64,000 bases of DNA from JAJKJG01 sp036389455 (GTDB taxonomy: Bacteria > Pseudomonadota > Alphaproteobacteria > Rhizobiales > Beijerinckiaceae), in the NCBI GenBank assembly GCA_036389455.1, contig DASVPW010000115.1, positions 8,964-72,963 on the forward strand. Reading direction: 5' to 3'. Numbering within the stretch: position 1 is the stretch's first letter; each line of letters opens with the position of its first letter. The notes beneath the pieces were generated by a model, which did no database searches, had not been told where the DNA came from, and saw nothing but the letters and a program-made list of their open reading frames with translations. Below are positions 32,903 to 41,706 of the stretch, one piece after another. Position numbers and translations under genes: made by a program.

Positions 32903-34585
32903 ATGACCACCCGCCGCGAGTTCCTCCAGATCGCCGCCGCGGCGGCGGCCGTCATGCCGGGCGGGTGGTCGCGGGCGCTCGCGCAGCAGCGGATCGCCCA
33001 GGACGAGCTCCTCGCCTTCGCGCCGCTCGGGAACGTCACCCTTGTCCACGTGGCTGACATCCACGGGCAGCTGAGGCCGGTGCATTTCCGCGAGCCCGCG
33101 ATCAACCTCGGCGTCGGCGAGGCAAGGGGGCGGCCGCCGCACGTCACCGGCCGAGCCTTCCTCGACCTCTACAAGGTCCCGCCGGGCTCGCCGGCGGCTT
33201 ACGCGCTGACGCCCGAGGACTTCCCGGCGCTCGCCCGCGCCTACGGCCGCATGGGCGGGCTCGACCGCATCGCGACGGTCGTGAAGGCGATCCGGGCCGA
33301 GCGCGGCGACAAGGTCGTCTTCTTGGACGGCGGCGACACCTGGACGAACAGCTACACGGCCCTCGCAACCAAGGGCCAGGACATGGTCGACTGCATGGGG
33401 TTGCTGCGCCCGGACGCCATGGTCGGCCACTGGGAGTTCACGCTCGGCGCCGAGCGGGTGAAGGAGATCGCCGAAAACCTCGGCTTCCCCTTCCTCGGCC
33501 AGAACATCCGCGACGCCGAGTGGAACGAGCCGGCCTTCGAGGCCATGACGACGGTCGAGCGCGGCGGCGTCAAGGTCGCGGTGATCGGCCAGGCTTTCCC
33601 TTACACGCCCATCGCCAACCCGCGCTGGATGATGCCGAACTGGTCGTTCGGGATCCGCGAGGAGGAGGTGCAGTCAAACGTCGACAAGGCGCGCAAGGAA
33701 GGCGCCGGCCTCGTCGTGCTCCTCTCCCACAACGGCTTCGACGTTGACCGCAAGCTCGCGGCCCGCGTCTCCGGCATCGACGTGATCCTGACCGCCCACA
33801 CCCACGACGCCCTGCCGGACGTGGTGAAGGTCGGGAAGACGCTGTTGATCGCCTCCGGCAGCCACGGCAAGTTCGTCTCCCGCCTCGACCTCGACGTGCG
33901 GGGCGGGGAGGTGAAAGGCTACCGCTACAAGCTCATCCCGGTCTTCTCGGACGCGGTCGCCCCCGACGCCGGGATGGCCGAGAAGATCCGGGAGGTGCGG
34001 GCCCCGCACGAGGCCATGCTGGCCGAGGAGGTCGGACGCACCGAAACCCTCCTCTACCGGCGCGGCAACTTCAACGGCACCCTCGACGACGTGATCTGCG
34101 ACGCGCTCCTGGCGCAGCGCGACGCGGAAGTGGCGCTCTCGCCGGGCTTCCGTTGGGGCGGCTCGCTCCTGCCGGGACAAGCCATCACACGCGAGGACGT
34201 CTACAACGCCACCGCCATCACCTATCCGGCCGCCTACCGCATGGCGATGACGGGCGCGCGCCTCAAGGAAATCCTCGAGGACGTGGCCGACAACCTGTTC
34301 AACCCCGATCCCTACTACCAGCAGGGCGGCGACATGGTCCGGGTCGGCGGTCTCGCCTACACGATCGACGTCGCGGCCCCCATGGGCCGGCGCATCCGCG
34401 ATCTCACGCTTTCGCGCACCGGCCGGCCGCTCGAGGCCGCGAAGGAGTACGCGGTCGCCGGCTGGGCGAGCGTCAACGAGGGCACGGAGGGCCCGCCCGT
34501 CTGGGACGTGGTCTTCGCCCACTTGGCCGACCGCAAGGTCGTGGCGCCGCGGGAGGCCGGACACGTGAAGGTGGTGGGGGGATAA
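32903..34585 (+). CDS. soxB: Thiosulfohydrolase SoxB
   Basis: 560 residues. A Tat signal (MTTRREFLQIAAAAAAV) is followed by the binuclear metallophosphatase fold: VHVADIHGQLRPVHFRE (about residues 48-64), GGDTWTNSYTAL, AMVGHWEFTLG and LTAHTHDALPD all carry metal-binding residues. The C-terminal 5'-nucleotidase-type domain extends from about residue 370. SoxB removes the terminal sulfone as sulfate from SoxY-bound intermediates in the periplasm. Full length and intact. The downstream gene is unrelated to sulfur oxidation. Confidence 0.95.
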   Translation: MTTRREFLQIAAAAAAVMPGGWSRALAQQRIAQDELLAFAPLGNVTLVHVADIHGQLRPVHFREPAINLGVGEARGRPPHVTGRAFLDLYKVPPGSPAAYALTPEDFPALARAYGRMGGLDRIATVVKAIRAERGDKVVFLDGGDTWTNSYTALATKGQDMVDCMGLLRPDAMVGHWEFTLGAERVKEIAENLGFPFLGQNIRDAEWNEPAFEAMTTVERGGVKVAVIGQAFPYTPIANPRWMMPNWSFGIREEEVQSNVDKARKEGAGLVVLLSHNGFDVDRKLAARVSGIDVILTAHTHDALPDVVKVGKTLLIASGSHGKFVSRLDLDVRGGEVKGYRYKLIPVFSDAVAPDAGMAEKIREVRAPHEAMLAEEVGRTETLLYRRGNFNGTLDDVICDALLAQRDAEVALSPGFRWGGSLLPGQAITREDVYNATAITYPAAYRMAMTGARLKEILEDVADNLFNPDPYYQQGGDMVRVGGLAYTIDVAAPMGRRIRDLTLSRTGRPLEAAKEYAVAGWASVNEGTEGPPVWDVVFAHLADRKVVAPREAGHVKVVGG

Positions 34586-34790
34586 GGGCTGCGCCAGCGG
34601 AGGGCGATGCCGAGCCCGCCGCCGCGGGCGATGGTATTGGGCGACCGTGTTCGACTATGTTACGCGAGCGCTCGGCAGCGCGGTCCGTTGGAGCGGAATA
34701 TCACCGCAAAGATTGCGAGGACGAGTACGGTTCGCCCGTTCGTGTTCGGCGGCCACGAGGAGAGCGCCAGCCGCTACTTCCGGAAGAGAG

Positions 34791-36470
34791 ATGCAGTTCT
34801 TTGATGGCCTTCTGCGTAAGACAAAGCTCCGGGTCGCGGCCCTACTCGGGCTGAAGCGGCTGTTCGCGTCCACCAGTTATGTCTTGCTGCGCCAGCTCAA
34901 TGCAGATCCTCCTCGCGAAGGCCCCGAAGGTACCCGGCGCCTCGAGGAGGCTTTCCTGAATCTGGCCACGAAGCTGCAGCCGAGCATCTTCTTGGACATT
35001 GGCGCGAATGACGGATCAGCCTCGCTCGCCGTTCGAGATTTACTGCCTAACTGCGAGATACACGCTTTTGAGGCAAATCCGCAGATATATGCCAAGCACA
35101 AGGCACATCTTGAAAGCAAGGGCATCCGCCTCTGGAACTACGCGGTGAGCAACGAAGCAGGTCCCGTTGTCATCTATGCTCCGCGGACGCTTACTCGGGC
35201 CTATGTCGATGGGAAGGTTGTCGCCGCATCGATCACCGAAAGCGAGGACACGGGAAAAACTTCACTCTTACGTCGGAACGAGGACGCAACATACGCGGAG
35301 TTTCAGGTTGAGGCGACCACAATCGATGCCTTTGCAGAGATGCACCTGCCGGATTGGCGAAACCGCACGGCCTTTCTGTGGATCGATGTGGAGGGCGCAA
35401 GCGACCGCGTTCTGGCGGGCGCACACCGTCTTCTCGCGCGCACCCACGCCATTTTCCTGGAGGCTGAGGCGTTCGCTTTCTGGCGCGACCAAGCGGATCC
35501 CGGGTCCGTCGTCACTCGCCTAATTCGAGCCGGGTTCGTACCGGTCGCGCGCGACCGGGCGTACGGCGACACGCAATTCAACATCCTCTTCGTGCATCAC
35601 GATGTACTAGACACGCAGGTGCTGCCGCAGCTTTTTGAAAGCCATTCGCCGCTGCGTCGCTGCAGCGGCACCACGACAACGGAGTACACGGCTTCAGGCT
35701 CGCGCGCGACACGCTCCGCGACACAGCCGCCCCCCTCTGTGCGAAGGGCCTTGCAATCCGAAGTGCCGATCTTTGTTCCATGTTTCAATGCAGTGACTTA
35801 CGCGCGGGGTATGGTCGATCAGTTACGAGATCGCGGCTTCCGGAATATAATCGTAATAGATAATGGTTCCAAATACCCTCCCATGCTGCACTGGCTGGAA
35901 ACGTTGGTGGACGGAGTAAGGGTTATACGTAACACTGCGAATGAGGGACCGCACAACATATACCGCGACCCTGGAAGCTTTGCTCTCCTGCCCCCGCTGT
36001 TTTGCATCACGGACCCTGATCTCCTTTTCAATCCCGCTATGCCAGACGATTTCGTCGCTCAGCTGGCCGCGCTGACGGAGGAGCACTCGATTGGGAAGGC
36101 CGGGCTTGCCCTGGATATATCGGATCCCCCTGCGATGCGGCAGGAAAGCTTCGAAATCCAAGGTAAGCAGTGGAAAATATGGGAGTGGGAGGAGCAGTTT
36201 TGGCGCGAGCCATTGACCTCTTTGCCGACCGGAGAGCCCGTGTACAAGGCGCTGATCGCAACGACCTTCGCCGTCTACAACAAGCGTTTCTTCGACAGGG
36301 CGAATACGCATTCTGCCGTACGAGTGGCTGGGCGGTATACCTGCCGGCACCTCCCTTGGTACCGCGATAGTGGGCTTCCGCCGGACGAAGAGGCGTTCTA
36401 TCGCCAGCATTCCCGCGACTCATATTACCTGCGCGATGATCCCGCGCGGAAGCCGAGAGCGGACGAATAG
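34791..36470 (+). CDS. FkbM-family methyltransferase fused to a glycosyltransferase-like domain
   Basis: 559 residues from the ATG at 34791, which follows GGAAGAGAG; the frame is open for 48 more codons upstream but without a binding site. Residues about 60-290 are an FkbM methyltransferase: SAM motif IFLDIGANDGSASLAV, CEIHAFEANPQIY, and later AFLWIDVEGASDRVL. After a Ser/Thr-rich linker (about 300-325) a second domain begins VPIFVPCFNAVTYARGMVDQ and IIVIDNGSKYP, with ITDPDLLF as a DxD-type motif, as in family 2-like glycosyltransferases. Base use is visibly less GC-rich than in its sox neighbours (TTA, ATA, AAT codons). It probably modifies surface polysaccharide or glycan and seems to have been inserted. 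Confidence 0.85.
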   Translation: MQFFDGLLRKTKLRVAALLGLKRLFASTSYVLLRQLNADPPREGPEGTRRLEEAFLNLATKLQPSIFLDIGANDGSASLAVRDLLPNCEIHAFEANPQIYAKHKAHLESKGIRLWNYAVSNEAGPVVIYAPRTLTRAYVDGKVVAASITESEDTGKTSLLRRNEDATYAEFQVEATTIDAFAEMHLPDWRNRTAFLWIDVEGASDRVLAGAHRLLARTHAIFLEAEAFAFWRDQADPGSVVTRLIRAGFVPVARDRAYGDTQFNILFVHHDVLDTQVLPQLFESHSPLRRCSGTTTTEYTASGSRATRSATQPPPSVRRALQSEVPIFVPCFNAVTYARGMVDQLRDRGFRNIIVIDNGSKYPPMLHWLETLVDGVRVIRNTANEGPHNIYRDPGSFALLPPLFCITDPDLLFNPAMPDDFVAQLAALTEEHSIGKAGLALDISDPPAMRQESFEIQGKQWKIWEWEEQFWREPLTSLPTGEPVYKALIATTFAVYNKRFFDRANTHSAVRVAGRYTCRHLPWYRDSGLPPDEEAFYRQHSRDSYYLRDDPARKPRADE

Positions 36471-36709
36471 CGCTCGAGCTGCCGCCCGCGTCATCGGCAT
36501 GCGGATGCGCGCCGCCCGGCGTGCCGCCGTGCACACGTCCCACGGACCATGGGACGCATCCACGGGCGGCGTCCCAATATGCCTGCGTGAACCGGCGCGG
36601 ACGTCCCATCGGCGGCCGTGACGCGGCGTCCCGCCTTCGGCGAGCCCGGAGACGGCGCTTCCCCCGTCCCGAATTCCGAATATGCTCGCGGTGCTTCCGC
36701 GGAGACATC

Positions 36710-37975
36710 ATGGCGGACGAACGCGCCCCCTCCCGCCGCGCCCTCCTGCGCTCCGGCCTCGTCGCCGGCGCCGCCGCCTTGGGCGGCAAGGCCGCCGCCT
36801 CGCCCGGCAACCCGGCGAACCAGCCGCCGAACGTGCCCGAGTGGTCGCGCGTCCTCGGCGACGGCGTCGCGGTGCGATCTTATGGCAAGCCTTCGCGGCA
36901 CGAAGCGCACGTGATCCGCCGCGACGTCGAGTGGCTCACGGCCTCGAAGGAAAGCTCGGTCAGCTTCACGCCGCTGCACGCGCTCGACGGCATCATCACC
37001 CCGAACGGCCTGTGCTTCGAGCGCCACCACGCCGGCATCGCCGAGGTCGACCCGGCCGACTACAGGCTCATCCTGCACGGCCTCGTCGACAGGCCGCTCG
37101 TCTTCACCCTCGACGACCTCAAGTGCTTCCCGCGGGTGAACCGGGCCTATTTCTGCGAGTGCGCGGCGAACTCCGGCATGGAGTGGCGCGGGGCGCAGCT
37201 CAACGGCTGCCAGTACACCCACGGCATGGTCCACTGCGTGATGTACACGGGCGTGCCGCTCAGGCTCCTCCTCGACGAGGCCGGCCTGAAGCCTGCGGCG
37301 AAGTGGCTCCTCCTCGAAGGCGCCGATGCCGCCGCCATGACGCGCTCGCTGCCGCTCGAAAAGGCTCTCGACGACGCCCTCGTGGCGTACCGCATGAACG
37401 GCGAGATGCTGCGTCCGGAGAACGGCTATCCGGCCCGCATCGTGCTCCCCGGCTGGGAGGCCAACATGTGGGTCAAGTGGCTGCGCCGCATCGAGGTCGG
37501 CGACGAGCCCTGGCACACCCGCGAGGAGACCTCGAAGTACACCGACCTCCTGGCGGGCGGGACGGCGCGGCGCTTCACCTACGTGATGGATGCGAAGTCG
37601 GTCATCACCGCTCCCAGTCCGCAGGCGCCGCTGAATTTTTCGCGCGGCCTCACCGTGCTTTCGGGGCTCGCCTGGTCGGGGCGGGGCCGGATCGCCCGCG
37701 TCGACGTCTCCCTGAACGGCGGCCGCGACTGGACGACGGCCCGGCTCGACGGGCCGGTGTGGGACAAGGCGCTCACCCGCTTCTACCACGAGTTCGACTG
37801 GGACGGGCGCGAGCTCCTGCTGCAGTCCCGCGCGATCGACGAGACCGGCTACGTGCAGCCGACGAAGGCGGAGTTGCGAAAGCACCGCGGCGTCAACTCG
37901 ATCTACCACAACAACGGCGTCCAGACCTGGCACGTGAAGGCGAGCGGGGAGGTCGAGAATGTCGAGGTGGGTTGA
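36710..37975 (+). CDS. soxC: Sulfane dehydrogenase molybdenum subunit SoxC
   Basis: 421 residues from the ATG at 36710, preceded by GCGGAGAC. A Tat signal (SRRALLRSGLVAGAAALGG) leads into the sulfite-oxidase fold: the molybdopterin ligand cysteine lies in AYFCECAANSGMEWRG (about residues 145-160), and the dimer domain follows from about residue 270. SoxC with SoxD oxidises the SoxY-bound sulfane sulfur to sulfone in the periplasm, releasing six electrons. Its presence implies the complete oxidation route without sulfur globules. The next gene's ATG lies within its last codons. Confidence 0.93.
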   Translation: MADERAPSRRALLRSGLVAGAAALGGKAAASPGNPANQPPNVPEWSRVLGDGVAVRSYGKPSRHEAHVIRRDVEWLTASKESSVSFTPLHALDGIITPNGLCFERHHAGIAEVDPADYRLILHGLVDRPLVFTLDDLKCFPRVNRAYFCECAANSGMEWRGAQLNGCQYTHGMVHCVMYTGVPLRLLLDEAGLKPAAKWLLLEGADAAAMTRSLPLEKALDDALVAYRMNGEMLRPENGYPARIVLPGWEANMWVKWLRRIEVGDEPWHTREETSKYTDLLAGGTARRFTYVMDAKSVITAPSPQAPLNFSRGLTVLSGLAWSGRGRIARVDVSLNGGRDWTTARLDGPVWDKALTRFYHEFDWDGRELLLQSRAIDETGYVQPTKAELRKHRGVNSIYHNNGVQTWHVKASGEVENVEVG

Positions 37976-38729
37976 GGCGTTCTCCGCCTTCCTCCCCCAC
38001 TGTCGTCGCGGACGGGGCGCAGGCCCGGTCCGGGATCCACGCCCGCATTGGTGGATTCCGGCTCTCCGCTTCGCTGCGGCCGGGATGACGGTGGTGGTTT
38101 TGGCCGCGAGCGCACCGGCAGCGGAGCCTCCCCCTTCGAAGAAGCTCGGCATCGGCCGCGAGGCGAGCCCCCAGGAGATCGCCGGCTGGGACATCGCGAT
38201 CCGTCCGGACGGGCGCGGATTGCCCAAGGGCCGGGGCACCGTGAAGCAAGGGGAAGCCATCTACCTCGAGCGCTGCGCCGCCTGTCATGGGGAGTTCGGG
38301 GAGGGTGCCGGGCGCTGGCCGATTCTTTCAGGCGGCGACGGCACGCTCGCGAGCCACGATCCCGTCCGGTCGATCGGCTCGTACTGGCCCTACGCCGCGA
38401 CCGTGATGGACTACATCCGCCGCGCCATGCCCTACGGAAACGCGCAGTCGCTCTCGAGCGACGAGCTCTATGCCGTCACGGCCTACGTCCTCTTCCTCAA
38501 CGACGTGATCAAGGACGAGGGCTTCGAGCTGAGCCGGGAGAATTTTTCGACGGTCAAGCTCCCGAACGAGCCCCGTTTCTTCGACGACGACCGGGAGGTC
38601 GCGGAAAAAGAATTCTGGAGGAAGGACCCGTGCATGACGGCCTGCCTCCCCGGCGAGGCCAGGATTATCGGGCGCGCCCGCGCCATCGACGTGACGCCGG
38701 ATGCGGGCCAGGGTCCGAAGGTCGAGTAG
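37959..38729 (+). CDS. soxD: Cytochrome c subunit SoxD, single-haem form; N-terminus encoded by a repeat
   Basis: 256 residues if started at the ATG at 37959, which overlaps soxC and has an excellent GGGGAGG site; a start at ATG 38085 would give 214 residues but has no clear ribosome-binding site. The segment IPALRFAAAGMTVVVLAASAPAAE acts as a likely export signal, and it is encoded by a palindromic repeat (37997-38094). One haem c motif, CAACH (in YLERCAACHGEFGEGAG), is present. The late CMTACLPG stretch of SoxD is kept, but the second haem domain known from Paracoccus SoxD is absent. It accepts electrons from SoxC. Confidence 0.85.
   Translation: MSRWVEAFSAFLPHCRRGRGAGPVRDPRPHWWIPALRFAAAGMTVVVLAASAPAAEPPPSKKLGIGREASPQEIAGWDIAIRPDGRGLPKGRGTVKQGEAIYLERCAACHGEFGEGAGRWPILSGGDGTLASHDPVRSIGSYWPYAATVMDYIRRAMPYGNAQSLSSDELYAVTAYVLFLNDVIKDEGFELSRENFSTVKLPNEPRFFDDDREVAEKEFWRKDPCMTACLPGEARIIGRARAIDVTPDAGQGPKVE
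37997..38094. repeat. Palindromic repeat, type 2, copy 2, lying within the soxD reading frame
   Basis: The element begins CCACTGTCGTCGCGG and ends CGCTTCGCTGCGGCCGGGATGACGGTGG, an inverted plan related to the copy at 10334-10445. Unlike that copy it lies inside an open frame. The frame reads it as an Arg-rich stretch followed by a hydrophobic signal-like segment of soxD. Its terminal GGGATGACGG contains the alternative soxD start codon. Confidence 0.75.
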
Positions 38730-38737
38730 GGGCCGCC

Positions 38738-39700
38738 ATGGGACCGAACCATAAAGCCGCCGCGCAAACCACCCGAAGGGCGGTGATAGGCGGCTTCGCG
38801 GCGGTCGCGATGGGCGGGCCGGCGGGCCTGGGCAGCGGAGCGGCGGGCGCCGCGACGGCCCCGGCGCCCGTGAAGGTCGGCGCGGTCGCGCTCATGGTCG
38901 TGAGCGACGGCACCCTCTCGGCGCCGCGCGCCTTCGCCCTGCCCGGAACCCCGCCGGCCGAGGTCGAGGCGCTCTACCGGGAGAGCGGCCGGGAGGCGCC
39001 GGCGCAGCTCGTCTCGCAGACCAACGCCACCCTCGCGCGGGTCGGCGGCGAGCTCGTCCTCATCGACGCCGGCTCCGGCCCGAACTTCCAGCCGACCGCC
39101 GGGCGCCTCTCCGAGAACCTCGAGGCCGCCGGCATCGATCCGGGCAGCATCGCCAAGGTGGTCTTCACCCACGGCCACGCCGACCATCTCTGGGGCGCCC
39201 TCGACGATTTCGAGGACCAGGAACGCTTCCCGAACGCCACCTACGTCGTCCCGGCCGCCGAATGGGACTTCTGGACCGATCCCGACACGGCCTCTCGCGT
39301 TCCCGACTGGCTCAAGGGCATGGCCCGCGGCTCGGCCCGGGTGCTCAAGAGGATCGAGGGCAAGGTCGAGCGCCGCCGGGCCGGGGAAGCGGTCGCGCCG
39401 GGCCTGACCTACCTCGACACCGCCGGCCACACCCCCGGGCACATGGCCGTGATGGTCGAGAGCGGGCCTGAGCGCCTCCTCGTCGGGGGCGACGTCCTCG
39501 CCAACCCCGTCGTGTCCTTCCGCCGCCCCGACTGGCCCTTCGGCAGCGATCTCGACCGCGACGCAGGCGCCGCCACCCGCAGGCGCCTCCTCGACCGCCT
39601 CGCGGCCGACCGCATCCCTCTTATCGGCTTCCACCTCCCCTGGCCCGGCATCGGCCGGGTCGCCCGGGACGGCGCCGCCTATCGATTCGAGGCGATGTGA
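38738..39700 (+). CDS. Tat-exported metallo-beta-lactamase-fold hydrolase of the sox cluster
   Basis: 320 residues. An export signal with twin-arginine features (TTRRAVIGGFAAVAMGG) precedes an MBL domain with FTHGHADHLWGALDDF (H-x-H-x-D-H metal motif, about residues 145-160), DTAGHTPGHMAVMVES, and the second-metal Asp in LLVGGDVLANPV. MBL proteins of this kind are often linked to sox clusters (SoxH-like) and may handle persulfides or thiol intermediates in the periplasm; the exact reaction is unknown. It starts 8 bases after soxD stops and closes the cluster. Confidence 0.82.
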   Translation: MGPNHKAAAQTTRRAVIGGFAAVAMGGPAGLGSGAAGAATAPAPVKVGAVALMVVSDGTLSAPRAFALPGTPPAEVEALYRESGREAPAQLVSQTNATLARVGGELVLIDAGSGPNFQPTAGRLSENLEAAGIDPGSIAKVVFTHGHADHLWGALDDFEDQERFPNATYVVPAAEWDFWTDPDTASRVPDWLKGMARGSARVLKRIEGKVERRRAGEAVAPGLTYLDTAGHTPGHMAVMVESGPERLLVGGDVLANPVVSFRRPDWPFGSDLDRDAGAATRRRLLDRLAADRIPLIGFHLPWPGIGRVARDGAAYRFEAM

Positions 39701-39853
39701 CGAGCGGGTCGGGGATTCGGGTTGCATTTTCCGGGCTTCCCCTCTAGATAGCCGCCGTGCGGATGGTGCGCCGGTCGGGTTCTTGGGACCCCCCGCCCGT
39801 CCGCTTTTCCATTGCATTGGGCTCCGGGAGACCGCGGCCCGGAGACCGGACCG

Positions 39854-39979
39854 ATGAAGATCCGCAATTCCCTCAAGTCGCTCCGCGGCCGCCACCGCGA
39901 CAACCAGGTCGTGCGCCGCAAGGGCCGCGTCTACGTCATCAACAAAACCCAGAAGCGCTACAAGGCCCGGCAGGGCTGA
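39854..39979 (+). CDS. rpmJ: Ribosomal protein bL36 (zinc-free form)
   Basis: 41 residues: MKIRNSLKSLRGRHRDNQ at the start, then a strongly basic tail ending RYKARQG. This is the YkgO-like, cysteine-free type of bL36 that does not bind zinc, the standard form in alphaproteobacteria. It lies alone between the sox cluster and a TPR protein. The 153 bases upstream include a G/C-rich leader ending GGAGACCGGACCG ahead of the ATG. Confidence 0.95.
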   Translation: MKIRNSLKSLRGRHRDNQVVRRKGRVYVINKTQKRYKARQG

Positions 39980-40100
39980 GCGCGCTCCGGCGCGGCTCCG
40001 CGCGGGAGAGGCCGGGCCGGCAAGGGTCGCCGGTGGACGGTGGAACCCGCGCCCTCATCGTGAATTGACCGTGCCGGCGGGGGGCCTCAGAGTACCCGCG

Positions 40101-40718
40101 ATGCGCTTGTCCGCTGTCCTGACCGCTCTGATTCTCGCCGCCGCGCCGCTCGGGGCCGGCGCGCTCGCGCAGCCGAGGCCCGAGGCGAGGCCGGCCCTGG
40201 ACGCTCCCAAGGACCCGGCGAAGCCGCCTCCGAGAAAGCCCGCCACCCTCGACGAGCTGTTCGGGCGGCTTGCCGCCGCCAAGGACGAGAACGAGGCGAA
40301 CGGGGTCGCGAGCCTGATCGAGCGGCGCTGGGCGCGCTCCGGCAGCGACACGGCCGACCTGCTGATGAGCCGCGCCGAGGAGGCCATGAAGGCGAAGGAG
40401 TTCCCGCTTTCGGTCGAGCTCCTCGACCGGGTGCTGGCGCTCCGGCCCGAATGGGCCGAGGCCTGGCATCGCCGGGCGACCGCGTTCTTCCTCCTCGACG
40501 ACCCGGTGAGCGCGGTCGCCGACCTCAACCGCGTCCTCGCCAAGGAGCCGCGCCACTTCGGCGCCTGGGCCGGGCTCGGCCACATCTACCTGTCCGGCGG
40601 CGACAAGAGGCAGGCGCTCGAGGCCTACCGCAAGGCGCTCGCGATCCACCCCTACCTCGCCAAGCTCCGCGACGTGGTCGACCGGCTCGGCCCCGAGATC
40701 GACGGCCGCGACATCTGA
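40101..40718 (+). CDS. Secreted tetratricopeptide-repeat protein
   Basis: 205 residues. A signal peptide (MRLSAVLTALILAAAPLGAGALAQ) and a Pro-rich linker are followed by about three TPR motifs: ADLLMSRAEEAMKAKEFPLS, WAEAWHRRATAFFLLDDPVS and FGAWAGLGHIYLSGGDKRQA. It probably serves as a periplasmic scaffold; the partner is unknown. It is 19 bases ahead of the alpha/beta hydrolase, so the two may be cotranscribed. Confidence 0.85.
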   Translation: MRLSAVLTALILAAAPLGAGALAQPRPEARPALDAPKDPAKPPPRKPATLDELFGRLAAAKDENEANGVASLIERRWARSGSDTADLLMSRAEEAMKAKEFPLSVELLDRVLALRPEWAEAWHRRATAFFLLDDPVSAVADLNRVLAKEPRHFGAWAGLGHIYLSGGDKRQALEAYRKALAIHPYLAKLRDVVDRLGPEIDGRDI

Positions 40719-40737
40719 CCCGCTCGGCCCGTCCGGC

Positions 40738-41706
40738 ATGAAGCTTTTGGCGGCCGCGCTCGCCGGGACCGCGCTCCTGTTCCTGTGCGGGGCGCTCGCG
40801 ACCTTCTTCATCACGAGGGCGATCGAGGCCCGCTATCCGCCGGCCGGGCGCTTCGTCGCGGTCGCGGGCGGGCGCTTGCACGCGGTCGAGACGGCCCCTC
40901 AGGGGCGCGAGCCTGAGGCCACGGTCCTCCTCCTGCACGGCGCCTCCGGCTCCTCCGGGGACCCGATCCTGGCGCTCGGCGAGCGGCTGGCGCGGCGCTT
41001 CCGGGTGATCGCCGTCGACCGCCCGGGGAGCGGCTGGAGCGACCGGGTCGGCGGCGCCGAGGCGGCCTCGCCGGCGACCCAGGCGCGGGTGATCCGGGAG
41101 GCGATGGAGAAGCTCGGCGTCGGGCGCGCGATCGTCGTCGGCCACTCCTGGTCCGGGGCGCTCGCCCTGACCCTCGCCCTCGACCATGCCCCGATGGTGG
41201 CCGGCCTCGTGCTGCTCTCGCCGGTCAGCCATCCGTGGCCGGGCGGCGGGGTCTCCTGGTACTACGGCCCCACGACCTTTCCGGTGCTGGGCCGGCTTCT
41301 GACCTGGACGCTCACGACGCCGGCCGGGCTCCTGCTCATGAGGCCGACGCTCGCGGCGGTGTTCGCGCCGCAACAGCCCCCGCCGGACTATCTCGACCGC
41401 TCCCGCGCCCCTCTCGTGCTGCGCCCGAAGGCCTTCCGGGCGAACGCCGAGGACGTCGCCGGCCTCTATGCTTTCGTCAGCGCCCAGAGCCGGCGCTACG
41501 GCGCGATCCGGACTCCGACCGTGATCGTCTCAGGGAGCGCCGACACGATCGTGTGGACGAGCCTCCACTCGCGCTCCCTCGAGCGCGAGATCCCAGGCGC
41601 GCGGCTCGTGGTCCTGCCCGGCGTCGGCCATATGCCCCACCACGCCGCGCCCGACCTCGTGGCAAGCGAGATCGAGGCGCTCGCGGCGGAGGTCAAGGGC
41701 AAGTGA
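40738..41706 (+). CDS. Alpha/beta-fold hydrolase with N-terminal membrane anchor
   Basis: 322 residues. The first 25 residues (LLAAALAGTALLFLCGALAT) are a membrane anchor or signal. The hydrolase fold shows the oxyanion LLLHGASGSSGDP (about residues 63-75), the nucleophile elbow VVGHSWSGALAL (Ser at about 138), and the late His in LPGVGHMPHHAAPDLV. No substrate is suggested by the neighbours. The stop codon lies in the stem of a hairpin shared with the convergent deacetylase gene. Confidence 0.85.
   Translation: MKLLAAALAGTALLFLCGALATFFITRAIEARYPPAGRFVAVAGGRLHAVETAPQGREPEATVLLLHGASGSSGDPILALGERLARRFRVIAVDRPGSGWSDRVGGAEAASPATQARVIREAMEKLGVGRAIVVGHSWSGALALTLALDHAPMVAGLVLLSPVSHPWPGGGVSWYYGPTTFPVLGRLLTWTLTTPAGLLLMRPTLAAVFAPQQPPPDYLDRSRAPLVLRPKAFRANAEDVAGLYAFVSAQSRRYGAIRTPTVIVSGSADTIVWTSLHSRSLEREIPGARLVVLPGVGHMPHHAAPDLVASEIEALAAEVKGK

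Noticed and set aside
34647..34790. 48-codon N-terminal extension of the methyltransferase/glycosyltransferase fusion
   Set aside because: Arg/Ser-rich, no ribosome-binding site, and a good start with GGAAGAGAG is present at 34791.
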